Source: Halomicrobium urmianum (GTDB lineage: Archaea > Halobacteriota > Halobacteria > Halobacteriales > Haloarculaceae). Taken from it: DNA of 64,000 nt. The stretch covers positions 2,418,001-2,482,000 of the forward strand of contig NZ_CP084090.1 of NCBI RefSeq assembly GCF_020217425.1. The letters are read 5' to 3'. Shown in pieces: positions 34,756 through 43,917 of the stretch. A model generated the notes under the pieces. That model ran no database searches. It saw nothing but the letters and a program-made list of their open reading frames with translations, and was not told where the DNA came from. How positions within the stretch are numbered: the first letter of the stretch is position 1; the number at the start of each line of letters is the position of its first letter. A program made the translations under genes and the position numbers.

Positions 34756-35982
34756 TCAGGTCGTTCCGGACCACGGGAACAGCGGCGAGTCGAACGACTC
34801 GAGGACGGTCTCCGCGGAGAGGGCGTCGCCGTCCTCGGCGTGCGCGATCGTCGGATGCGACTGCGGCGTGATCCCGGGGGTGTCCGCGTCCCAGTTCTCC
34901 TCGTACGCCCCGGGCAAGTGCGGCGAGAACGGTTCGTGCCCGGTCGCCAGCGTCGACTGATTGACCCAGGGGACGAACCGCTCCAGGTTCATGTTCTGGT
35001 TGCGGACCCAGTTGCCGTCTTCGACCGTCCTCGTCAGATCGAGGCCGTCGCCGCGGACGAATCCGTTGTCCATTCCGTCCGGTTCCCGCTTCCCGTTCAC
35101 GTACAGGAAGTGCTGCGGATAGGGGCTCGAGTCCCACACGCGCGCGGCGACGGCCCCGTCGGCCGTGACGATCAGGTCGAGGAACGTGTACATCGTGGGC
35201 GGCGTCTGGACGAACGAGGGCACGTCCTCGGGCCCGGAGTCGGGGAACTCCCGCTGGAAGCGGACGGGGTCCCGGTAGAACAGTTCGTTGAGCTTCCTGA
35301 TGTACGAGTCCTGTCCGCCCACGATGGCCGAGACGCGCACGCCCTCCACGCGCTCCCCGTCGGGACTCTCGACGGAGACGCGGTTCAGGTCCTCGCTCCG
35401 GGGCGCGTAGCCGTCCCCGTCCTCCACGACGTCGCCGTCGTACCGTATCACGTGAGCCCGTGCCTTCTCCCGCCCGTCGAACCAGGACCAGAAGTCGCTC
35501 GGCGGCCGCTCGATCAGCGTCCGCATCGCGTTCCCCTCGCCGTGTTCCGTCTCTCCTTCGACGCAGACGTAGGACGGTTCCTCCTCGTCGAGGGCGACGT
35601 CGACGGACTCCCAGTCGTCGATCGTTCGCCCGTCGCTCGACCTGAAGGACACCGCCAGGCGGTTCTTCATCCGGTAGGCCCTGAACTCCTCGCCGGGGTA
35701 CTCGGGGAACGTCTTGGTGACGGCCAGCGCCTCGTCGAGGTCCGTCGGGAGGTCCGACCGCTGGTCCCCGAGGAACCACGCGTCGAGGCCCATCCCCCAG
35801 TAGTCCGGCATGGCGCTGTCGAGATCGTCGGTCTCGCCCTCGGGACAGCCGTCGCGATGGTCCGTGCAGGCGTCGCCGCTCCACTCGGAACTGCCCTCGC
35901 CGTCGCCGGGAATGAGCGTCAGCGTCGTCGCCGATCCGGACACGGTCCCGCGCTCGCGTTCGGCTGATTCGGGCGCGCTCAC
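34756..35982 (-). CDS. Unrecognised 408-residue protein of the Tat-protein cluster
   Basis: I do not recognise this family. The protein is acidic and Trp/Tyr-rich, with no signal peptide or membrane helix. Notable segments are MPDYWGMGLDAWFLGDQR, FPEYPGEEFRAYRMKNRLAV, TPPTMYTFLDLIVTADGAVAAR, a Cys pair in ACTDHRDGC, and an unusual Asn/Gln-rich ending (NWVRNQNMNLERFVPWVNQ). The pattern suggests a beta-rich domain. GTG 35982 is taken as start because it overlaps the upstream stop as GTGA; GTG 35988 is also possible. Tight coupling to the exported protein suggests a joint function (inference). Confidence 0.65.
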   Translation of the reverse strand: MSAPESAERERGTVSGSATTLTLIPGDGEGSSEWSGDACTDHRDGCPEGETDDLDSAMPDYWGMGLDAWFLGDQRSDLPTDLDEALAVTKTFPEYPGEEFRAYRMKNRLAVSFRSSDGRTIDDWESVDVALDEEEPSYVCVEGETEHGEGNAMRTLIERPPSDFWSWFDGREKARAHVIRYDGDVVEDGDGYAPRSEDLNRVSVESPDGERVEGVRVSAIVGGQDSYIRKLNELFYRDPVRFQREFPDSGPEDVPSFVQTPPTMYTFLDLIVTADGAVAARVWDSSPYPQHFLYVNGKREPDGMDNGFVRGDGLDLTRTVEDGNWVRNQNMNLERFVPWVNQSTLATGHEPFSPHLPGAYEENWDADTPGITPQSHPTIAHAEDGDALSAETVLESFDSPLFPWSGTT

Positions 35983-36977
35983 GCCCACTCACCCCCGAAC
36001 CGGTAGACCGTCTCGCCGATCACCTGTCGCGTCTCCTCACCGGGGTGGGTCTCGTACGCGTACGGGACCGTCGACCCGTCCTCGAACACGAACTCGCCCG
36101 TCTCGCCGTGCTCGTCCCGGTCGATCACGTTCGTCCGCCGGTACGGCCCGCGGGACCGCTTGAGGGACTCCCACTGGCCAGCCATCCGGACGACTTCGGT
36201 CCGCTCCCGGTCGTCGCTGAGGTGGACGTCGTCGAACACGACCGACTCCTCGAAGCCGGGTCCCGAATCGCGACCCCGGGGACTCGTCTCCGGCGGCCGC
36301 CCCTCGGGATACCAGACGATTTCGAGGCGCTTCGCGCTGGCTCGCTTCGCCTCGTCGACGGCGCTCGTGTCCCAGGTGAGCACGCTGGAGACGTGCGGCG
36401 GGACGGTGATCTCCTCCGACTCCACGACGGGCGCGCCGCGGTCCCGGCTATCGGGTTTACGGCCAGCACGCCCGTCGCCGCCGGAACGGCCGTCGCCTGC
36501 ACGTCCGTCGCCGCCGGTACGCCTCTCGTGGTCGGAACTCCCGCCGCCGGACCGCCCTTCCCGAGAGTAGCGCAGTCGGAACCGGAAAGTGACGCTCGAA
36601 CCCGCGTCGGCGACGCGGCCGGGCGTGACCCCCGCGAAGAGGTACGGGTACTCGACGAGGTCGCTGTCGGCCACGCGCCGCTCGTTGGCGATCATCGGAA
36701 CGACGTCGCCGTTCGCCGTCACCTGCAGCGCGCGCTCGCCGCTCCTGACGGCCGTCGGCCGCGATGCCCGGCCGACGCGTTCCAGCGTCGCCCCGCCGTT
36801 CGTCCGCCAGCCGTCGAGCCCCGACTCGAAGTCGCCCAGCACGGTGACCTCGCCGGCGTCCGCGCTCGCACTCGCCGGGAGCGCGCTCCCGAGCAGCGTC
36901 CCGATACCGGTCGCTCCGATCCCTCGCAGTACGTCCCGTCGCGTGCTCGACACATCTTGTTCCCCGTTATCTACCAT
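35979..36977 (-). CDS. Tat-exported beta-rich protein
   Basis: The 332-residue protein starts with a twin-arginine signal: RRDVLRGIGATGIGTLLGS, then an ALPASASADA cleavage region (about residue 40). The mature part looks like a carbohydrate-binding-type beta sandwich (VTVLGDFESGLDGWRTNGG; FRFRLRYSREG). It is interrupted by a Gly/Arg/Asp-rich repeat segment (about 145-175, units like GGDGRAGDGRSG). FEESVVFDDVHL near the end is typical of galactose-binding-like domains. Ligand and function are unknown. The next gene overlaps its stop by 4-10 bp. Confidence 0.75.
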   Translation of the reverse strand: MVDNGEQDVSSTRRDVLRGIGATGIGTLLGSALPASASADAGEVTVLGDFESGLDGWRTNGGATLERVGRASRPTAVRSGERALQVTANGDVVPMIANERRVADSDLVEYPYLFAGVTPGRVADAGSSVTFRFRLRYSREGRSGGGSSDHERRTGGDGRAGDGRSGGDGRAGRKPDSRDRGAPVVESEEITVPPHVSSVLTWDTSAVDEAKRASAKRLEIVWYPEGRPPETSPRGRDSGPGFEESVVFDDVHLSDDRERTEVVRMAGQWESLKRSRGPYRRTNVIDRDEHGETGEFVFEDGSTVPYAYETHPGEETRQVIGETVYRFGGEWA

Positions 36978-37087
36978 TCTCTCGTCGTATCGATACGTCC
37001 CTCAATAAAGGAACGGGGGAGCGCCCGACGTCCTCGACCGCCCGTCAGCGGGGAGGGAGGGCCAGCACGCCCCGACGGGGGTCGTTA

Positions 37088-37096
37088 CCCTTTAGC
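37088..37096 (+). promoter_or_regulatory. TATA box of gatB
   Basis: CCCTTTAGC lies 25-33 nt upstream of ATG 37121, the spacing of leaderless haloarchaeal promoters. Confidence 0.5.
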
Positions 37097-37120
37097 CGGC
37101 GGCTCCCGAATCCCGGTCCA

Positions 37121-38635
37121 ATGAGCCAGCGAGCCCAGCAGGACGCGGACCTCGAGACGGTCATCGGCCTGGAGGTCCACGTCCAGCTCGAGACGGAGAC
37201 GAAGATCTTCTGCGGGTGCTCGACGGAGTCCGCGGCGGAGCCCAACACGAACACCTGCCCGGTGTGCCTGGGCCTGCCCGGCGCCCTCCCGGTGGTCAAC
37301 GAGGCGGCCGTCGAGGCCGCGGTGAAGGTGGGGAAGGCCATCGACGCCGACATTCCGGCGGAGACGACCTTCCACCGGAAGAACTACTACTACCCGGACC
37401 TGCCGAAGAACTTCCAGATCACCCAGTACGACGCGCCGATCTGTCAGGACGGGCAACTGGAGTTCGCCCACGAGGGGCAGCGCCGCAGCGTCGGCATCCG
37501 CCGCGCCCATCTGGAAGAGGATCCCGGCTCGATCAAGCACGTCCGCGAGGGCACCGGGCCGCTCGAATCGAGGACCTGCTCGATCGACCGCGCGGACTAC
37601 ACCCTGATCGACTACAACCGCGCCGGCACGCCCCTGATGGAGGTCGTCACCCGGCCGGACTTCCGCGACCCCGGCGAGGTGCGGGCCTTCCTGGAGAAAC
37701 TGGAGGAGGTCCTGGAGTACCTCGGCGTGTTCGACCCCGCGCGAGACGGCAGCCTCCGCATCGACGCGAACCTCTCGCTGGTCGACGCCGCCGACGTGAA
37801 CGAGGACGGCAGCATCGACGAGGACGTGCTGGCGGACGCCAACCGCACCGAGGTCAAGAACATCTCCAGCCACAGGGGCGCGGAGGACGCGCTCGCCTAC
37901 GAGGCCTCCCGGCAGAAGAAGCTGATCCAGTCCGGCCGCGAGGTCGAGCAGGAGACCCGCCACTTCAACGAGACCCACGGCAACACCGTCGGGATGCGCT
38001 CGAAGGAGGAGGAGAAGGACTACCGCTACTTCCGCGAGGCCGACCTCCCGCCCCTGCAGGTCTCCGACTGGAAGCAGGAGATCGCCATCCCCGAGCTGCC
38101 CGACGCCCGCCGCGAGCGCTTCGTCGAGGAGTACGGCCTCAGCGAGGAGGCCGCGTCGAAGCTCACCAGCACCAAGCAGGTCGCCGACTTCTTCGAGGAC
38201 GTCGCCGAGCGCTTCGACGCCGACCTCGCGGCCACCTGGGTCGCCGACGAGCTACTGGGCGAGCTCAACTACCGCGACATGCGGATCACGGACGTCTCGG
38301 ACCGCTTCGACGAGGTGACCCGCCTCGTCGAACTCGTCGCCGAGGACGAGATCACGGCCAAGAACGCCCGCGAGACCGTCCTCCGGGACATGCTCGACGA
38401 GGGCGACGCGCCCGACGACGTCGTCGAGCGCGAGGACCTCGGCAAGACCAGCGGCGACGAGGTCCAGCAGGCCGTCGTGGCCGCCATCGACGAGAACCCC
38501 GACGCCGTCGAGGACTTCCACGACGGCGAGGGCGGCGCCATCAACTTCCTGGTGGGGCAGGTCATGCAGAAGACCGGCGGTTCGGCGGACCCCGGCGAGG
38601 TCAACGGCCTGCTGCGCGAGGAACTCGAAGGGTAG
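37121..38635 (+). CDS. gatB: Asp-tRNA(Asn)/Glu-tRNA(Gln) amidotransferase subunit B
   Basis: GatB phosphorylates the misacylated aminoacyl end and accepts ammonia from GatA, converting Asp-tRNA(Asn) or Glu-tRNA(Gln) to the amidated form. The 504-residue protein has the signature ETVIGLEVHVQLETETKIFC, a Cys-rich zinc region (CGCSTES, NTCPVCLG), ITQYDAPICQDG, IRRAHLEEDPGS, DYNRAGTPLMEVVT, and a C-terminal YqeY-like tRNA-binding domain (about 360-504). GatA and GatC are not adjacent. Its presence with aspS suggests tRNA-dependent Asn formation (inference). Confidence 0.96.
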   Translation: MSQRAQQDADLETVIGLEVHVQLETETKIFCGCSTESAAEPNTNTCPVCLGLPGALPVVNEAAVEAAVKVGKAIDADIPAETTFHRKNYYYPDLPKNFQITQYDAPICQDGQLEFAHEGQRRSVGIRRAHLEEDPGSIKHVREGTGPLESRTCSIDRADYTLIDYNRAGTPLMEVVTRPDFRDPGEVRAFLEKLEEVLEYLGVFDPARDGSLRIDANLSLVDAADVNEDGSIDEDVLADANRTEVKNISSHRGAEDALAYEASRQKKLIQSGREVEQETRHFNETHGNTVGMRSKEEEKDYRYFREADLPPLQVSDWKQEIAIPELPDARRERFVEEYGLSEEAASKLTSTKQVADFFEDVAERFDADLAATWVADELLGELNYRDMRITDVSDRFDEVTRLVELVAEDEITAKNARETVLRDMLDEGDAPDDVVEREDLGKTSGDEVQQAVVAAIDENPDAVEDFHDGEGGAINFLVGQVMQKTGGSADPGEVNGLLREELEG

Positions 38636-38727
38636 CCGCGGTCACGACAGTCGTTTTCGCCGGATTTCTCCGCGGGGAATCGCCCGCCGCTCTGGAAGAC
38701 GGAGTACCGATCCCGTCCGGTTCCCGC

Positions 38728-39066
38728 TCAGAAGAAGAGCAGTCGGACCGTCCAGAGCGCCCCCATGCCGACGGCGATCGTCGCGAAGACGTCCTCCGTG
38801 CGCCACGCGACCACGCCGGCGAGCGCCCCGGCGAACAGTCTGTCGACTGCGAGCGTTCCCGACGCCGGATCGACGGCGACGATCGACGGCAGGACGAGCG
38901 CCGCGAGGACGGCGGGCGGGACGTACCGGAGGACGCGGCGGACGCGCGGCGGGATCTCGTCCAGCCGGCCGAACAGCGCGATGAAGGAGAACCGGATGGC
39001 GAACGTCACCGCGGCGATCGCGGCGATCGCGCCCACGACGGCGGGATCGGAGTAGCTAGTCGGCAT
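38728..39066 (-). CDS. azlD: AzlD-family transporter subunit
   Basis: The 112-residue protein has three to four membrane helices and the AzlD pattern ITFAIRFSFIALFGR-like (here AAVTFAIRFSFIALFGRLDE) followed by VRRVLRYVPPAVLAALVLPS. AzlD is the small partner of AzlC in branched-chain amino-acid export. ATG 39066 lies inside the end of azlC (11-bp overlap). A GTG at 39072 is the alternative start. The pair is probably translated together. Confidence 0.85.
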   Translation of the reverse strand: MPTSYSDPAVVGAIAAIAAVTFAIRFSFIALFGRLDEIPPRVRRVLRYVPPAVLAALVLPSIVAVDPASGTLAVDRLFAGALAGVVAWRTEDVFATIAVGMGALWTVRLLFF

Positions 39067-39745
39067 CGGCACCTCCCAGCGTCTCCGTCCCGACGCCGGC
39101 GACGACGCCCAGCGACGCGCCCACGAGTAGTCCGACGTCCAGCGGGAGACCCCCGCTCACGGTAGCGGCCGGCCCGCCTACGACGGCCGCGACGGCGGTC
39201 GGCCGGTCCTCGACGGCCGACGTCGTGAGCGCGAGGAAGACGAGCGGGACCGTGAAGTCGAGGGCGAGCGCGTCGGGGACCTCCGCCCCGAGAACCACGC
39301 CGGCGACGGTCGTCACCTGCCAGATCACCCAGAGCGTGACGGCGGCCCCGAGGTAGTAAGCGCGCCGGTCGATCGACTCGTCGGTCCGAAACGCGGCGAT
39401 CGAGAGCGCGTAGGCGGGATCGGTGAGGAGGAAGGCGAGACCGGCCCGCCACCGCATCGAGAACGCCCGGAAGTAGGTGGCGATCGAGGCCGAGTACATC
39501 AGCATCCGCAGGTTGACGACCCCCGCCGTCACGACGACCACGGCGAGCGGAGCGTCCGACGCCAGCAGGTCCAGCGCGGCCAGTTGCGATGCGCCCGCGA
39601 AGACGACGGCGGACATGCCGACGGCCTGCACGAGGTCCAGGCCGGCGTTCGCGGCGGCGATCCCGACGACGAAGCCGAAGGGGATCATCCCGAGCAACAG
39701 CGGGGCGACGTCGCGAACGCCTCGGCGCAGGTCGGCAGCGTCCAT
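39056..39745 (-). CDS. azlC: AzlC-family branched-chain amino-acid export permease
   Basis: The 229-residue membrane protein has about six to seven helices and the AzlC signature LLGMIPFGFVVGIAAANAGL near the N-terminus, with VVFAGASQLAALDLLASDAP and NLRMLMYSASIATYFRA, where the family has a conserved NLR..YS motif. It works with AzlD to export branched-chain or related amino acids. It is co-directional and overlapping with azlD. Confidence 0.9.
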   Translation of the reverse strand: MDAADLRRGVRDVAPLLLGMIPFGFVVGIAAANAGLDLVQAVGMSAVVFAGASQLAALDLLASDAPLAVVVVTAGVVNLRMLMYSASIATYFRAFSMRWRAGLAFLLTDPAYALSIAAFRTDESIDRRAYYLGAAVTLWVIWQVTTVAGVVLGAEVPDALALDFTVPLVFLALTTSAVEDRPTAVAAVVGGPAATVSGGLPLDVGLLVGASLGVVAGVGTETLGGADAD

Positions 39746-39790
39746 GCCCGGGGTTGGGCGGGCGGTTCTAATACCGTCTTCGGCGGTGCC

Positions 39791-40300
39791 CTACTCAGCC
39801 GTCCGCTCTCGCGCGTCCGGGTCTGCGCTGAGCAGGACCGCGAACACCGCCACGGCGGTCAGTTCGACCGTCTTGATGACCCCCTCGATCGGTTCGGTCA
39901 CGTAGTGATCGTAGATAGTGTACAGCACGGACCCGCCGTGGCTGTGACCCGAGTCCGTCTCGGGGGCCGGGAGGTCGGCGAACAGCGCCCCGTGGCCCGT
40001 CTCGTGCCAGACGACCCAGGCGAGGAAGGACAGTATCATCAGCGCGAGGCCGGCCTGGTAGGCCCGACGCAGGGAGACCACGTCCCTCGTGACGAGGTAC
40101 GGGCCGGCCAGCACCGCGACGGCGAACGCGACGAACAGGAACGGCCGGGGATCCGGCGGGATGCCCTGCCCGGCCAGCGCGGCCGTCGCCTGCAGGTAGA
40201 CCAGCATGCGCGGGAACCCCCACCAGAGGTGGTAGGCCGCGGTGGCGAAGACCAGCGCCGCGGCGGCCCCTCGGAGCCAGCGGACGGTGCGGTCGTCCAT
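39791..40300 (-). CDS. Four-helix membrane protein, unknown
   Basis: The 169-residue protein has four predicted membrane helices (about 8-27, 50-67, 80-100, 138-155). The loop between helices 3 and 4 contains histidines (WHETGHGALF, SGHSHGG) that might bind a metal. No family is recognised. The start was set at ATG 40300 rather than the longer in-frame extension, which runs into basic non-coding-like sequence. It follows azlC on the same strand with a 45-bp gap. Confidence 0.7.
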   Translation of the reverse strand: MDDRTVRWLRGAAAALVFATAAYHLWWGFPRMLVYLQATAALAGQGIPPDPRPFLFVAFAVAVLAGPYLVTRDVVSLRRAYQAGLALMILSFLAWVVWHETGHGALFADLPAPETDSGHSHGGSVLYTIYDHYVTEPIEGVIKTVELTAVAVFAVLLSADPDARERTAE

Positions 40301-40476
40301 ACGCCGAGAATACGACGGAGCACGTATGAGTGCGTCGAAGCGCTCTCGCGACCACACAGACAGCAGCGGAGACGTTCGGCACACGGCCGTCGGCAGCAGC
40401 GGGCAGACGAGTCGAAGGCCGACGTCGCGGCGATCCAGTCGCCTGAAGCGCCGGGACCGACATCCGTGCGTTTGCC

Positions 40477-41627
40477 TCACTCCACCGGCCGGGCTTCGGG
40501 GAACTGATAGCGCCCGTCGAGAACCGGCTCGCGTGGCCGGTAGAGTCGGACGATGTACTGCCAGTCCTCCGGCGTGTAGATGAAGTTCGGCTGGTCGGTG
40601 TCGCCGCCGAAGTGGATGGTGACGCTGCCGTCGTCGTCCCGCTCGGCGGTCACGTTGCTGATCGAGTACGCCTCGTACTCGTTCGGCTCGAGTAACCAGT
40701 CGCTATTGTAGACGGTGACCGGCCAGAACCCGTCGACGGGGACGCTGTTCGGATCGTCGATGGTGAGCGTGTACGGCGTTTCACCGTCGTTCTGTTCGGG
40801 ATAGCGCATCACGAGCAACGCCTCCGACGGTTCCGGAATTCCACCCGGTCCAAACGCCACGGAGCCGACGTAATGCTTGACGGGGTCGACTTCGTCGACG
40901 TCGCCGTAGACGCCTGCCAAGTCATCCATCGTTTCCCCGACTGTGACGAGCGCTTCGCGGAGTTCTCCGAGCGATTCTCGGTCCCAGTTGGGAACCTCGA
41001 ACGTTCCTGACGATTGTTGGCTTACCGTCGTCGCGTCCTGTAGTCGATGGGCCTCCTCCATATCGTCTGGATCGCTACGGTCCACGAACGTACGCATGAG
41101 GGCACTGACGTACCGGGTTCCGACCTCGTCCTGCGTCAACGTGTACTCGCCAGAATCGTAGAGAACTCCCTTCACGTACTGGTCTTGGTTGGTGAGAACG
41201 ATCGACTAGTATCGGTCACCGGTGTCTGGTTTCGTGATGGTGAGCGGTTCGGTGAGGTCGAATATACCCCACGAATACAGCGCGTCAGCAATCGGGGCCT
41301 TGGGTTGGGTTTGTTGCTCCTCGGCGGGTGGGAAATCACGGTAGTGCTCGAACGCGCCTAGTCCATCGCTTTCGACATGTGACTCGAAGTAGGTGTCCGT
41401 CTGGGCGCGAACGACGTTCTCCCACGTCACCGGAATCGACTCGTCATCGTCTATCGTCCCGGTTTCACTCTGGTGGTCGTCTCCGGGGAGTCCTTGCTGG
41501 CAGTGACGCTGCCAACACCGAGTGCAAGTAATCCTGCGAGGCCCGCCCCGCGAAGCGCGGTTCGGCGGGTCGCCCGTAGCAGTTCGGCGTTGGATTCAGC
41601 TGTCGTATCGTGTGTATCGTCGCTCAT
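40477..41627 (-). pseudogene. DUF1254/DUF1214 protein, broken by a frameshift and an in-frame stop
   Basis: The reading frame opens at ATG 41627 with a Tat-like signal (TRRTALRGAG), shifts frame near 41465-41490, and continues as MTWENVVRAQTDTYFESH. It then meets an in-frame TAG at 41208-41206 and resumes in the same frame with SIVLTNQDQYVKGVLYDSG to 40477. The C-terminal part is a DUF1214 domain (VDGFWPVTVYNSDWLL, NFIYTPEDWQYIVRLYRP). The intact neighbour at 41730-43250 has the same domain order. Two independent lesions argue for a pseudogene rather than a programmed event. It probably arose by duplication or transfer. Confidence 0.85.
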
Positions 41628-41729
41628 GACTATCGATTATCTCTTTGATTGGAATCTGTTCGCACGAACCTGCGGCATGCCGAGGATGCAGCAGGCCACC
41701 TCTCCGGTTGAAGACGATGGTTGCACTCA

Positions 41730-43250
41730 TCACTCCTCCACGGGGGTGACCTCCGGCATATCGTAGGAGCCGTCGACCAACGACCAGCGGGGGCCGTAGA
41801 ACCGGGCTGCGAAGCGCATGCCCCCTTCGGGGGCCGGCAGCCAGTTCCTCATCTGCTCGGGAGCGGCCGGTCGCTCGTGCTGGACGTAGATGACGAGTTC
41901 GCCGCTTTCAGTGTGCAACTGGCCCGATTCGAGCATGTAGCTGTTGATGGTGTAGCGGTCAAGTTCGTTGTCGACGAAGTAGCCCTGCGCGTCGTAGATG
42001 GGAATCGACCAGAACTCGGTGACCGGCGGGAGGTCGTCGAGGTCGAACGTGATGGTGTATCGCTCCGACCCGTCGAGTTGCTCGCCGTTCGCGTCGGTGA
42101 ATCGGAGCGCGCCGACGTGGGAGCTGGGCGAGTCGGGGCCCGCATAGCCGAAGTCGGCCAGGATGGCCCGCTTCAGCCAGTCGGTCCTGAAGTCCCCCGT
42201 CGGCGCAAAGATCTGCCAGCCGTTCATGTCGATCAGGCTCTCCTGAGCAGCGCCTCTTACGCGCTCGAACCCGCTCTCGAATCCGGTGGTCAGCGCCTCT
42301 TGCACGTCGGTATCGAGGCTAGACCAGTCGAACTCCATTCCAGGGCCGATGCCGACCCGTTCCAACCGGTCGAGCATCGCGGCCTCCTTGCGAGAATCGT
42401 CGATGAGCGACAGGCTCGGGTCGTTCAGGACGAGGTCAAGCAGGGTGAAGAAGTCCGCTGCGGTCTGGGTTTCGACCTGCCTGGTCGTGAGTTCCTCCAT
42501 CCGCGGGAATGTCTCGTAGTCGCCGGCGGCGACCGGCCTCTCCGACCGAGGGACCCCAGAGTAGCCGTTTTCGAGCCACTGGCTGAGCGGGGTGATAGTG
42601 GTCTGCTCGTGGAGGTCGTTGATGTGAGCTATTTCGGATTCGTCCGTTTGATCTTTTAGCGCGTACCGGACGATGATGAACAGACTCTTCGTCTCTGCCT
42701 GAGCGACGTCGGTCGCAGGGAACTCGCTCGGAATCTCGCCGTCGTAGCCGTCCGGTAGTATCAGGTACGACCGCGCGTCGGTGCCGTTGAACTGGTTCCC
42801 GGCGTAGAGGGGAAAGATGCCGTACTGATTCATCAACTGCAGGGAGAAGTACCGGTCGGTGACCTCGGGCATCTCGATGACGACGGGTTCGTCCTGGAGG
42901 TCGAGGAACCCCGCACCGTACAGGGTGGTGGCGTTCGGGGTGACGATAGCCGTGAAGTCGGCCGTTATCGGTCGGCCCTCGTTGGGACGGTGGAACCGAT
43001 TGACGCCCGCGAAGTCGTCGCTGTCCTCGTTCTGCGTGAAGTTGAAGCGGGTCTCGTAGAAGATGACCTGCTGGAGGCCGTAGCGGTACGCGTCTTCTGC
43101 GATCGATGCCACTTCGGTATCCGTACCGGCGTCCTGACTCTTTTTGGACTCCCGATCGGCGGCGACTGTCCGCGTCACCGGTGGTCCGCCGAGCGCGAGT
43201 GCTGCGATTCCGCCTCTCCGGAGCGTCTGTCGGCGTGTCAGTCGATCCAT
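41730..43250 (-). CDS. Tat-exported DUF1254/DUF1214 protein
   Basis: The 506-residue protein begins with a twin-arginine signal (TRRQTLRRGGIAALALGG). DUF1254 follows (about 45-180, YRYGLQQVIFYETRFNF, ATTLYGAGFLDLQDEPVVIEMP, YFSLQLMNQYGIFPLYAG) and DUF1214 lies at the C-terminus (about 375-495, FWSIPIYDAQGYFVDN, YVQHERPAAPEQMRNWLP). Members occur in bacteria and archaea with no defined reaction. Lower GC at third positions than neighbouring core genes suggests acquisition. The broken paralogue follows 102 bp downstream on the same strand. Confidence 0.85.
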   Translation of the reverse strand: MDRLTRRQTLRRGGIAALALGGPPVTRTVAADRESKKSQDAGTDTEVASIAEDAYRYGLQQVIFYETRFNFTQNEDSDDFAGVNRFHRPNEGRPITADFTAIVTPNATTLYGAGFLDLQDEPVVIEMPEVTDRYFSLQLMNQYGIFPLYAGNQFNGTDARSYLILPDGYDGEIPSEFPATDVAQAETKSLFIIVRYALKDQTDESEIAHINDLHEQTTITPLSQWLENGYSGVPRSERPVAAGDYETFPRMEELTTRQVETQTAADFFTLLDLVLNDPSLSLIDDSRKEAAMLDRLERVGIGPGMEFDWSSLDTDVQEALTTGFESGFERVRGAAQESLIDMNGWQIFAPTGDFRTDWLKRAILADFGYAGPDSPSSHVGALRFTDANGEQLDGSERYTITFDLDDLPPVTEFWSIPIYDAQGYFVDNELDRYTINSYMLESGQLHTESGELVIYVQHERPAAPEQMRNWLPAPEGGMRFAARFYGPRWSLVDGSYDMPEVTPVEE

Positions 43251-43917
43251 GTTATCGATCCCGTGTTGTGGCCTCGTCCCACTGCTTCGATCTACGTTAG
43301 GCTGCCCGGAGTCACATTGTTATGAACCGTTCCCGGGGCCGTATTCTGGTCTTTCCACGGAGGGATTGACGCTGACTGGCCGCGGTGGGCGGTGATCGAT
43401 ATTCCGCTCCTCCCCACCACGGCAGTACGCTCTCCGAATACTCGGTAGCGTGTCCGTTGTGAGCGAGTGTCCGTGTCGAACCCGTCGGCAAACCCTCCAG
43501 TTGAGCCGCTCGCCCGGAGGACGAGAGTCAACTGCAGTCTACCGGAACGGTCGTGCGGGACGGGCACCCGCTGTCCAGCACGGCTGGTGAACCCCTCCAT
43601 CGATCGAGGAGTCTAACAGCGCCAAACCCTTCGTTTTCGCGACTGCGAGAGCGGAGTTCGCTCGAACGACGCTACTCACTCCGTCGCGGTGCTCGCGTCT
43701 CCCGGGAGATTTCGGTGTCCTCACCGCCGTCGCGCCTGCAGCGCATCCGACCGTGAGAGAGGGAGGGAAAAGCCGGGAATCCTAGTGGCCCACCGCACGC
43801 CCGCGCACACGAGCGAACGCGCCCGCCCGCAAGTGCCCGCGAGCGTCCGCACACCCGCGCTATCCGCCGATTTCGCGCCGAAAGGCTTTAGGAGCGAGTC
43901 GGACCTATCTGGGGGTG
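43251..43917. other. Spacer of about 670 bp between the DUF1254 gene and topA
   Basis: Several short frames exist but none shows convincing coding character, family similarity or a good promoter. The 3' part (about 43790-43870) is dense in CGCCCGC and CGCACAC words. A TATA-like GGCTTTAGG lies at 43884-43892 for topA. Short dyads such as GAGCGGAGTTCGCTC (about 43651-43665) occur. I see no RNA gene. Confidence 0.5.

Noticed and set aside
41206-41208. In-frame TAG considered as a recoded (pyrrolysine) codon
   Set aside because: The same gene also has a frameshift near 41465-41490, an intact paralogue lies next to it, and no pyrrolysine genes are seen. Pseudogene decay is simpler.
43553-43756. 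Short open frame (67 codons) in the topA upstream spacer
   Set aside because: Composition is Ser/Arg-rich as in random GC-rich frames, with no promoter at proper distance and no recognisable motif.
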